A stretch of 64,000 bases of DNA from Phlebotomus papatasi (taxonomy: Eukaryota; Arthropoda; Insecta; Diptera; Psychodidae), in contig NC_077223.1 in the NCBI RefSeq assembly GCF_024763615.1, positions 80,476,627-80,540,626 on the forward strand, given 5' to 3'. The translations under genes were made by a program, and so were the position numbers. Each line of letters begins with the position of its first letter. The stretch's first letter is position 1. Shown one piece after another: positions 1 to 10,200 of this stretch. The notes beneath the pieces were generated by a model. The model saw nothing but the letters and a program-made list of their open reading frames with translations. It made no database searches and was not told where the DNA came from.

Positions 1-244
1 ATTACGATACATTGGACAAATTTAATTATACACAATTATAAATATTGATAAGAATAAAAACTATCTTTAGTGAATATGTAAAATAAGATAATGAAAATAT
101 TAGAAACCTTTACAAAATTCTCTACGTCTTTGATTTTAGCACTCATGATTGTGTAATATTTTATTAATTCTTAAATATCGTAATATTAAAAAACATCACT
201 TTATGGTGCTATTCCAATGCGGAATGAAAAGCATAATGCACAAC

Positions 245-373
245 GCACAATAAGTTTTGTTTGTAAACATGTTTTTGACATTTCTGTGAGAGTGAGTGAG
301 ATCTATATCTAGTTATCTCGCTCACTCTCACAGAAATTTTAAAAACATGTTTACAAACAAAAGTTATTGTGCG
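245..373. mobile_element. Palindromic MITE, family 'ACAATAACTTTTG', copy 1
   Basis: Near-perfect inverted repeat: GCACAATAAGTTTTGTTTG and an arm through GTGAGAGTGAGTGAG pair with the reverse-complementary arm ending TTATTGTGCG. Arms are about 58 bp around a 12-bp loop. Related copies lie at 42028-42158, 42319-42452, 42468-42537 (partial) and 50064-50174. Confidence 0.85.
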
Positions 374-439
374 CTGGTCATAAATCTTTCTCCTAAATAT
401 TTTTTTAGTACAGTACTGTTGTTCTCATGTGCTTCAGTA

Positions 440-651
440 TAGGGTAAAGTGGTACAAGTTGGACAGTGGTACAATTTGGACAGGGCTTTTTGTCTTGATA
501 AATTTAGTACTTCATTTTTATTTGTATATTTTTAATGCTTTAGTTTTAAAATTTGGTTCCTTGTGCCTCAAAACAAATTTTGTAATGTATTTATCAAGGA
601 AAAAGCCATGTCCAACTTGTACCGGCGAATTGTCCAACTTGTAACACTAAT
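440..651. mobile_element. MITE-like element with GGTACAAGTTGGACA ends
   Basis: Left end GGGTAAAGTGGTACAAGTTG and an inverted right end carrying CCAACTTGTACC and CCAACTTGTAACAC. The unit ACAAGTTGGACA occurs twice in each end. A small non-autonomous DNA element is the simplest reading. The internal open frame has no recognisable protein. Confidence 0.5.
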
Positions 652-2723
652 TCCAAATTATATCACATTGCCCTAGTCGACTTTTTTGTGTTGGTTCCTG
701 CCACGACTGTTTCGTGAGTTTGAAACATGAAGAGGACTTCGTCGTCACGGATACCAACACAAAGAAAATTTGATTACGCGGAAGCATATGAGTACAGCCA
801 TGTACTAAAAAAAATGTTTAGGAGAAAAATTTCCCCTTTTTAATTTCATTGCAATAGATATTATTCAAGATGACATCGCATGTAGTAGTAGCATCATCTG
901 ACGTCTCCATCCTATTACAGACATCTATACTATTATACAGGAAAATGTTTTAATATCTTTAATTATTTAATCTCTTTAATATTGGTTTCAGATTTGACAC
1001 TTGGGTCGCACTATAGTCCATGTAATTTTTTAAAATTATCAACGACTTTTAGTATTGAAATTGCTCGACGGCTTCCACTTTCTTTTGGGATTGTGGTACT
1101 TGTCCTCGCTCTCTTCATTTATGGATCACAATTATCACAACTACTCAATAAGGTTTGAGAAAAATATTAAAATAATTATGACAACATTGCGTGTCGCGTA
1201 CTAAAAAACATAACCTAACTTAAAATCAGTGTTTTGAAATCAACGGTCGATAAATTGTGGAATATAGAGCGATGGCCTATAGCGGGATTTTACTGTAACA
1301 GATAAAACTTATTTTTCTATCACCTAATATTATTTTTTACCTTTAATAAATTTTATTTAAAGTTTGGGCTTTTAATGGTAAAAATATAATTTATTTAAAC
1401 AAATTTCCGAATTTTAAGAAATATCAAACATTAAAATCTGTAGATTATTTTTATAATTGTTTTCTACGTATTTTTCTACGCCATAAAACCGAAAATGTAG
1501 ACATCCGCGCACTGGTTGCATTAGTTCAACGTGCGACGATACGGCGCTTCCTCGACGACTTTCACTCCCCCAAACCACTGACTTCAACTTATTTGATTAG
1601 AATCTCATGCTGCAAACTTACTTTTTGATACATCTTTCCCATCTGCCAACTTCTATGCGATTCTGCACAAGTTGGAAAATGAAATCAACATCGAATACAG
1701 AAGAAGCCACTTTGGTTACTCGGTCGGTGGACTTTTGTGTCGAAAAGTTGGTTAATTTTGTGGGATTTTGTAGGGAAAATTCTCACATTTACTATTCTTT
1801 CTCTTGTTTACGTGGGGTTGACTTGAGATGAAAGATGGCCAAATGCTTGAGCAAAAGAGGGATACTATGTAATTACTACTCGAGTCTTTCAGGCGTTAGA
1901 AATAGAAGCGCATGCGTTCCTCCAGGAGACCATAAAAGCACAAAACCCTCTCTCGGACAATCTCATACACGAAAACCACCCTCAATGAAAAAGTCTCTTC
2001 TAAAGCCAGTATTGTAAGGTATTTTGTTAGATAAAGACCGTCTTTTCACTTGGTTTACCTCATTCTCTTTCTTCAAAGTGCAAATTGTCATTTTCTATCT
2101 CTTTAGAGGATTTTTTTCTTATTTGTGGTTGGTAAGTCTGCCAAAATATTGCCTAAGAACCGAAAAAATAATACCGGAAGTGCGGGGAAAGTGCTGAATT
2201 TCCCTCCATTCTGCCCTAAAAGTGAGTGTGAATGGAGTTATAGATAGCATCAGAGATGGTTGAATTATTGACAAAGTTTGCTCTCTCTCACTTCATTTTC
2301 CGGTGCCTAAAGAGCTTTTTTTGCCCCACCATGATCATTAAGTGGAAATCCTAGAATTTGTTGGAAGATTCTTCAATATTTTATCTCTAAGAACATTTTC
2401 TTACTTTGCCTTCCGGAAGTTTCATGACAACTTTCAAAAGGGATAAATGGAACACAGAACAAGAAAACTTTCATACAAAGTGCTAAGAAAAAATGCAGAT
2501 GAAAGAGTTTTCATGACTCAAAAAGAAACTTTATGTTTCTTTTTCAGATGTTTCTTTTTTTGAATGCTTCATTCAAAATTTTTTTTTATATAATATCTGT
2601 TAAGAAGAGCGAAATTTTTGTATAATTCATATGAATCCATGAAACAAAACTTTCCTGATATATTTAACCATTCGAATATATTACTTCTTTTGCTATAGTT
2701 CTTACTTAACCCTTTAACTAATC

Positions 2724-2872
2724 CTTAAAGACCTCCACACATTGGGAGTAATTTCGTCAAAAATTGTATTTTTGACAGTATTTTGACGTTTCCACCTTCA
2801 GAACTGCAGGCAATTTCCTTCAAAAAGCAATTTTTATCAAAAATTTCTTCCAATGTGTAGAGGCCTTTAAGG
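2724..2872. mobile_element. Palindromic MITE, family 'ACACATTGGGAGCAA', copy 1
   Basis: Inverted ends around CCACACATTGGGAGTAAT and CTTCCAATGTGTAGAGG, with internal TTTTGACA...TTTTGACG segments shared with copies at 30063-30210 and about 30931-31055. Confidence 0.75.
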
Positions 2873-3337
2873 ATTGAGTCAACGCCAACCGAAAAAAATC
2901 TTACGCCCATCTGAAGCTGTTTTCCATTAAAAATTCAGAAATAACGATTTTTCTGACCGCCAATTTTTGACCCTATCGTCCTTAACCCTTTAACGACGAG
3001 ACATTTTTTACGGACTAAAAATCAACAATAAAAATTAAACTGGGAAACATAATCAATGATAAGTCTTACTTCTAACCTTGGAAAGTCCAACAGAGTCTGA
3101 TTCGGTGTATTTTGTGCTTCTATGAACGATAGGGACAAAAATAGTCCAAATATTTAAGTAATTAATACCAATCAATAATATTTTTCGCTTTAATAAAAAA
3201 TATTACGTATGAGTATTGTAGTTTTTATTGCCAAAAGGGTTTTGCTTAAAAAATAATAGAAGTATAAAAAATAAATAAAATCAATTATGAATTTGAGAAT
3301 TTAAAAATTTGCCATTTTTGAGCTTAAATATTTACTA

Positions 3338-3546
3338 TAGGGTGAAAGGAACGCCTATTGACACTTTAAAAACTCGTGTCAGCACCTATTGACACCCTAC
3401 TCTGTACCATTTGGGATATGAAATTTGAACATCACTGTTTATAGTAAAAGGTATATTACAGAAAAAACGTTATATTACTTATATTTTACTAGATACATTA
3501 AATAATTCTCAACATTTTGACAAAAGTGTCAATAGGGGTTCCCTGT
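3338..3546. mobile_element. MITE with GGAACGCCTATTGACAC ends
   Basis: Left end AGGGTGAAAGGAACGCCTAT and right end AAGTGTCAATAGGGGTTCCC are imperfect inverted repeats about 27 bp long, bounding 209 bp. There is no internal coding sequence. Confidence 0.6.
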
Positions 3547-4107
3547 CGAACAGACGATCCTCCGACCCTATAGCAAATAGCTAGAGACTTGCAAAAAATA
3601 TTCTAGATTCCTTCAACCTTCTACTTTACAAGTATCTAAAGACATAAGAAAAAATAACTTTAGGTTAGTCAGGAAAAAATATTTTCTTTATGGGACACCG
3701 GTGTTCCAATCGTCCTTAAAGGGTTAAAGGGTTAAGAACGAATGAGACACTGGTGTCCCTAAAACAAAAATCATTTCTTGATTATAGAAAGCATAGAAAG
3801 TTATTTGGTCTTCTCTAAATAATAACATAAAATAATTAGTGTTTTTGGACACCGGTATCCCACTCAACCTTAAAGAGTTAATATTACAAATCATAATTTT
3901 AGACAATTTTAAACAATTCCCTTAAACATAAGATTAAGAGATGCTATACTGTCCTCAATATCTAATCTAATACTCATATATTCTATTGGTATTCATTCAG
4001 AAAACCTGGCTTCAGAACTAGACTGTATACATATCTTTAAATCATTCCGTAAAATTCCTTAAGTATGAAAAGAAGTAACTCTAATCCAAATGATTTTTTC
4101 TTTGCAG

Positions 4108-6279
4108 GTGGTGACCCCCCAGAGATGTGGTGATGTGTATCTCTATGACTTGCTGCCGACTCCACAGCGAGGGGGTGGCTTCATCGGCACCTCGTCGATA
4201 ATGTCTGGTGACACAACAGAGACTTACGACGTGCCAAAGCCTGCCGTTCCTGTCAACTACGACGTGCCACGAGTCTGGCATTCGCCGCGTGGTCGTCCTG
4301 AAGACTGCTGCTACGACATCCCGCGCCCTGTGACTCTTCTCAGCCAGAAGGATCTCACACCTAGCAGTTCTAACTCCTCCCTCCTAACTTCGGACAGTCT
4401 CAGCCTGTCTTCCTCTAATCGCTCCTCATTGGCCAACATGACGGATTACGATGTGCCCAGACGACATGCCAGAGCATCACCGCATCCATCCAGTATGAGC
4501 ACATCAACGGCATCTCTACAGCTAAACTACGACGTTCCAGTTCCGCACAGTCCCCAAAGTCACACACTTCAGCTAAGCGCTTGTAAAGAGCTTCCACTAG
4601 AACTGGGATCGGCACTGGATACTCTGGCCAAGTTGCAAACGGAAGCCACTAATGCTGTAACCAGACTTTTGGCATTTGTGTCACCGCAATGGCGAATGCG
4701 TGACAAGTTAGATCCTATTCTGATGGATCTCAAGCTTGCAGCTGTACGCCTTCGGACAGCTTTGCATGATCTCGCTGAGTTTGGCGAAGGAGCATTGGGG
4801 AACACCGCTAAAGCCGATGACAAAGGTACGTCAAAACCATCTTCCAAAATCAAATCTCCCTAATAAAAACTTTCGAATATTTCCAGGACTTTCAGTGAAA
4901 CTACGACCACTGGTAAGAGCGTTAAAAGATGCCGATAGACTTGTTCACGAAGCATCCCACTGCATTGACGTTCAAGGATGGACTCTGGAGACATTAGCCA
5001 GATCTGAAACAAAGCCTGGAACACAACTACCACCAGATAGTTTAGATCAGTTAATTGCATGTGCTCAGACTCTCACAGAAGATGTTCGACAGACGGCATC
5101 CTTTATTCAAGGCAATGCAACGCTGCTTTTTAAGCGGATCTCTCCAAGTGTAACACCTCAAACACCAAGCAACAATAACAACGGAGACTGGCCAGAAGAC
5201 TATGACTATGTATGTTTGGAATCGAAGGAGGCATCAGCGAGGAAAAATGCAGAGATCAGGGATGCTTTACCTTCGGATTTACAGAAGAATTTTGAGAATG
5301 TTGTGAAAAATGCCGAAACAGCAGCTATTGGAGCTACAGCTGCCACAGAACTCGATGCCAATGATAAAACGCTGTTAGTTTACTATGCTGCTCAGACGGT
5401 GACGCACATGAATTACCTGACGCAAGCAATTGACGCTTTTCTGCAGACTGTCGAACACAATCAACCCCCCAAGTTCTTCCTAGCACATGGCAAATTTGTG
5501 GTACTGAGTGCCCACAATCTTGTCAATATTGGAGATATTGTGCATCGAAATGTGACGAAACAGGATGTCCGGGGTAATATACTTCAGTGTGCTGATGCAC
5601 TTAGTGATGGAATGAAGGCATGCGTGGCTAAGACCAAAAAGGCAGCTCAACACTTTCCCAGTGTAAATGCTGTGCAAGAGATGGTGGATTCTGTCGTGGA
5701 CATTTCTCATCTAGCCAGGTGAGTCTAACCTTCTGCTTAGGTGTATAATTGTCCGGTTCGAAGGATATTATTGTTCATTTCACAAACTTTTTTGCACTTT
5801 TTGTGGAAGAAGTTATTGCTAGATAGCCAGTATACAATCGCTCTTTACACTTTACACATATTTGACATCTGTCAAATTGACAGCGGTTGCAACGCCGCTT
5901 GCCATGCGCAATTGCGCATCTTGTAATTTATCGAAAGAAATTAAGTCAGATAGATTTTCGTGGAGTTTATTATTCGTTAAATTTTGCAGAACATGTTTTA
6001 TACATTCCTATAGGATTTCTGATGAACATAAAAGCAAAACACCCATGTGTTTTTGATTTATTACCACAATCTATCAATTTTATAGAGCATGAGTATCAAT
6101 TTACAAAATTAAACCGTACATGAAGAAAAATTGTTTAAATACCATACCCAATTTTATCAAATTCTTAGAAAAATCGACTCAACAACTTCAACCTATTTAT
6201 TGATAAGTATTAAATAATACAATTGATTATTTTTCACAGTGACCTCAAGATTGCAATGTTGAGAGCTGTTCAGCAATAA
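4108..6279 (+). CDS. Cas: p130Cas-family adaptor (Cas), 3' part of the gene
   Basis: Scaffold protein that links integrin/FAK/Src signalling to Crk. Three exons are visible: 4108-4825, 4887-5718 and 6240-6279, 1590 nt or 529 aa plus stop. The first begins after a TTTGCAG acceptor in phase 0, so the in-frame ATG at 4090 is intronic. The substrate region has YDVP at about residues 40, 51 and later, a YDIP, and further YDVP copies (phospho-Tyr sites for Crk/Nck SH2). A Ser-rich stretch and the four-helix serine-rich domain follow. YDYV near residue 345 matches the Src-binding YDYV motif of Cas proteins. The rest is the C-terminal FAT-like Cas homology domain. The last exon is only 40 nt and ends in TAA, overlapping an AATAAA. 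I see no SH3 exon in positions 1-4107, so the 5' end is probably outside the window. Family assignment is firm. Confidence 0.93.
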
Positions 6280-7204
6280 AATTTCCCAGAAAAAAAAACA
6301 ACATTATTTACCAAAATAGTGTAAATGGAACGCACAACATCATACATATTGGAGCCCTTCAAAAGGAAGCAAAATGAGCAATTTTCATGCAATGCAACCC
6401 ATTTAAAAAAGGGAGTCAAATTAGCCCATTTCCTTCCGGAATAATGGGAATCGAATGAACTTATTTTATAAAAAAAAAACACAGAAGAATGAAACCGAAA
6501 CTGCCAAAATGTTTGTTTTTTACAACGCAACATGTGAAGCGGAGGAGAAATGACGATAAATATTTGTCAAAAAAAAATACATTTTTGCATGTCTATAAAT
6601 ATCAATAAGATAATGGGATAAACTATGTAGAAAAGCCTTTTATTTGGTAGGTCATTGCAGGACATAAAATAAATCCTGGATCCTTTATGAACGATAAACT
6701 TTTCATTGTGATATTTAATTGTAATTAATTTTTAGTTTACAAAATCGTTCAATCTATTTTTTAAAATTATAATGGTCAATTCATTAAGTTTTGAAATACA
6801 TGTATACCCCTTCTTATTTATTTACTTGAAAAAAAATTAAATTTTGTGTACTTCTTTTGTTCATTGGGCCAATGAATAAAATTTCTAGGTAATGTAAGAT
6901 CCTAAAGGAAAAAATCTTTAAAAAAAAAGAACATTTTAGATGTTTGTGTTCTGATTTAGAATACATCAAAGAAATGCACAATAAGAAAAATGTGTAAAAT
7001 GATACATTTTCCAATGTTTTTTCACTAAAGTCGAGAAAATCGATTTCTATAGTCATATAAGATACTATTCGCATTATGTATGTATGAACTAAAAATAAAA
7101 ATATACACTGATTAAATAAAAAGAAAGAAAAATCAATAATTGGAGTTCTCGCAGCGAAACGACGAATTTGCTGATGCCATTCGTCCGAGTGGAGGACTTT
7201 TATC
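6280..7204. other. Cas/SLC22 intergenic, AT-rich, no gene seen
   Basis: The two genes converge here (Cas +, SLC22 -), so both 3' UTRs fall in this stretch. Besides AATAAA-type signals it contains only A/T runs and short frames without recognisable motifs. Confidence 0.6.
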
Positions 7205-7210
7205 TTTATT
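7205..7210 (-). terminator. Polyadenylation signal of the SLC22 gene
   Basis: AATAAA on the minus strand, 24 nt past the TGA stop. It gives a very short 3' UTR if used. Confidence 0.6.
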
Positions 7211-7233
7211 GGAAGTTTTACAAATAGCCAAAT

Positions 7234-10200
7234 TCACCCAGAGGCAGTTTTTACTTCAATTCTACAGAGATCACAGACATTTTGCGAGATGTTCATCTGT
7301 GAGGGAGTCTTTTTGTGTCTCTTTAATTTTGAAAGGGCTGCAAAAGGCCGCGAAAGCCGCACATTTTCACCATCTTCGATTGTCTGGGGCAGGGGCTGAT
7401 CTTTGGTTTCCGGAAGGAAGAGACTGGTTAATCCTCCGAGGCAGAGCAGTGTTCCCATGATGATCAGAGGAAGCACCAGCATATTACTGCCCTGAAAAGT
7501 ATAAATCGTCAAGCATATGCTGCACAGCATCTGTTTAAAGTTGGCGCGCTAATGAAGCATAAAATACTAGCACAGGGTGTATCAAATTACACTTCAAACT
7601 CACGAGACTTATCAATACGATTTAATATACATATTTTGAAAAAAAAAGTTTACAGGTAAAAACTAGAAAATAATTTTGTTTCAGTAAATAACTGGAAAGT
7701 TATCAGAAGCCTTTTTAACCCATTCCTTACCATGGTATTATACTTTCGTAATGATGAGATTGAGTGATTTTAGATGATTTATTCCTGGGCAGCAGATATT
7801 CGAATTGCTGTCGGGAATGAATTTAAATTACTTTAGTCTTAGTCCTAACAATTACTTAGAAAAAATAGCCCGACGGAGATAGAAATACATTTTATTGTCT
7901 TTAAAACGGTTTTAGTAAACGGTTAAACGATTTACCAGAACGTTTCACTCTTTCGTCTCTTTTGGGACTCTGAGTACCCAAAGCAGCATATGAATGTTCT
8001 GTGAAAAACAATGTTTTTTACTTATTCAGAACTGATAAAAATCCGATTCTTGTGGATGATTACAATCTATAAGGATGTCCAAATGTGAGATATTTTTTTG
8101 TAGACCCTCAATTAATTCCTGAGCTTAGATATTTTTGATTAAAAAATTGTGAAATTGGCTTGCAGCATATGCTGCGGTCCGGAAAGAGTTAAAATTCGAG
8201 ATGTTTGTGACTCTTGCTTGTGAATCAATATAAAATTTTCAAATTAGAGAAAGACTCTCATTTAAATCTTAAATTTCATCTTATTGTAAGGCTTTATTAT
8301 ACTTAATCTTTTTAATGGCCTATTTTTTAGGAACAAGGAGATCAGAAACAGGAGGTCGAGAAAAATCACTTTTTCGAACTATTTAGGTCATTTAAGCAAT
8401 TTAGCTATTAAACTTTAGCTAGTCAGAGATTTTTTTTTAGATCAACAGTGACCCAATCGTCCTTAAATAGTTTTAGAAATACTTTAAAATTATCAGAAAA
8501 TCTAAATAAGCTTCCAAAGGCTGACGCGGCATCGGCAACACAATTTGTGAAGCTTACAATCCAATAGATCAAATCTTAACTCTTTCTTCAAATTTTTCGA
8601 CTAGGTCCATGTCTTCCTCAGTGGTCGAGTAATGTGAACACAAAGCACAAAGGTTCTCTATCCTCTTTGTGTGAGGATACTTACACAAAGACATCAGAGG
8701 TACAGTACTAGATAGATCAGGAGACCGCCTAGTCAAGAGATCAGGTTGATTCCTGATGACTGGAGAGTGTTTGATATCATGTCTCCAAAATGTCTCCGCA
8801 ACCTTCTTAAACAGCAAACAATTTTTTTCATTGCCATGAAAATTCATTAATGTACGATTTTATCGGAATCATATTTTTTTCCTTTGGAAAATACAATATT
8901 CAAAATCATTTATTTGATTAGACTTTAACTAGATTTAATCCAAAATTAAAATACTCAAGGTTCCAGAGCTTTCGACACTCGTGTCTTCTTCAGTGGTTCT
9001 TGGTTAGTCCATTATCTTGAATATGGTCTCTATTTTTGTCTAAATTTACACTGATCAGATTGGAAACAACAGTTGGGAGCTATTAATAAACAAATCACAA
9101 AAATTATCACTAACAATTCTTCTGTCTTTTTTCTCTGCAAATGGTTCCTTTTGCAGAGAAAAAAGACAGAAGAATTGTTAGTGATAATTGTGACTGCAAA
9201 AGGAACCAAGCCTTTGCTGAGAAAAAAGACAGAAAAATTGTTAGTGATATTTTTTTGTGATTTGTTCATTAATAGCTCCCAACTGTTGTTTCCAATCTGA
9301 TGAGTGTAAATTTGGACAGAAATAGTGATAATATCCAAGATAATGGACTAACCAAGAACCACTGAAGAAGACGATATAGTGTTGAAAGCTCTGGAATCTT
9401 GAGTGTTTTATTTTTGGATTAAACCACCTCACCGACCGACGCTCACCGGAAGGACAATTTTGTCCTGAAATCTCACCTAATAGCAGAATAGCAAATTTTA
9501 ATCTTCTATTTTTAATATTTTTAAGAAAATAAATATAAACGAATTATTATAATAAATTCCATAGAGATTTAATCTTTCCATAGAGATTTTTCCAAAAACT
9601 AGATTGTGATCATGCCTTTTTTGTAGATTATTTTTAAATTTATATTTCAATCTATTTGATTGTTTGAGGGTGAATAAATAGCACAATTTAATTATGAATA
9701 AGGCATAAAAAAGTATATCCTTATGATAAGTCAAATGAAAAGTATATCCTTATGATAAGTTATTTGGATCAAATTGATCCAAATTTGATTTTTTTGCAAA
9801 GGATAGACAAAATTTCGAACTTTGAATGCACTTTTATCATAACGCAGAACATGTTAATTTGATCCATCCTTTGCATTTGGAAATTTGAATCAACTTTGAA
9901 ATTTGGATCAATTTGATCCTTTCATTTTTACCAGTGTAACTTTTCGATACTATCTAATCGATAGTATCGGTAAATCTGTATCTGTTACATTACGTGAATG
10001 ATGGTTTTTTACGCATTGTTATGCCCTAGACACACTTACGACTTAAGCCGAGAGACGGCTTAGTGGAGAATGATAGATATGCGGTTTAAGCATTATTTCG
10101 AATATAATTACTGTAAGTCGTCTCTCGGCTAATCCTCAGGTCTGTCAAGGCCCTTAGTAAGCTACCTCTAAACAGCGTCTGATCACATGGTCGTCGAAGA

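Larger units (their letters stand above)
1..4107. other. Cas upstream/intron sequence, MITE-rich, no coding exon seen
   Basis: Probably intron of Cas, because the first visible exon starts at a splice acceptor. Contains palindromic elements at 245-373, 440-651, 2724-2872 and 3338-3546, and several copies of a CCCTTTAAGGACGA / ACACCGGTGTCC repeat at about 2985-3005, 3690-3730 and 3850-3880. Short open frames at 1607-2017 have no motif I recognise. I looked for a Cas SH3 exon and did not find one. Confidence 0.6.
8940..9422. mobile_element. Foldback element with hammerhead-like ends, copy 1
   Basis: Two arms (about 8940-9150 and 9190-9422) are inverted copies. They share CTCAAGGTTCCAGAGCTTTC, the AGTCCATTATCTTG segment, TTGGAAACAACAGTTGGG, and a TCTTCTGTCTTTTTTCTC block that is repeated again in the right arm. 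Near each outer end lies a CCACTGAAGAAGAC...GAAAGCTCTGG motif (see the hammerhead entries). No coding capacity. Confidence 0.75.

Noticed and set aside
1607..2017. Two consecutive + strand frames as coding exons
   Set aside because: No motif, no convincing splice sites, and different frames translate no better.
4090..4107. ATG at 4090 as the start of Cas
   Set aside because: It lies inside a TTTTTTCTTTGCAG splice acceptor; the exon starts at 4108 and the SH3 domain is missing, so this is an internal exon.
7140..7460. 106-codon + strand frame
   Set aside because: Antisense to the last SLC22 exon.
8569..8847. 92-codon minus-strand frame as a gene
   Set aside because: No recognised domain, sits in an intron next to repeat sequence; kept only as a possible retroelement remnant.
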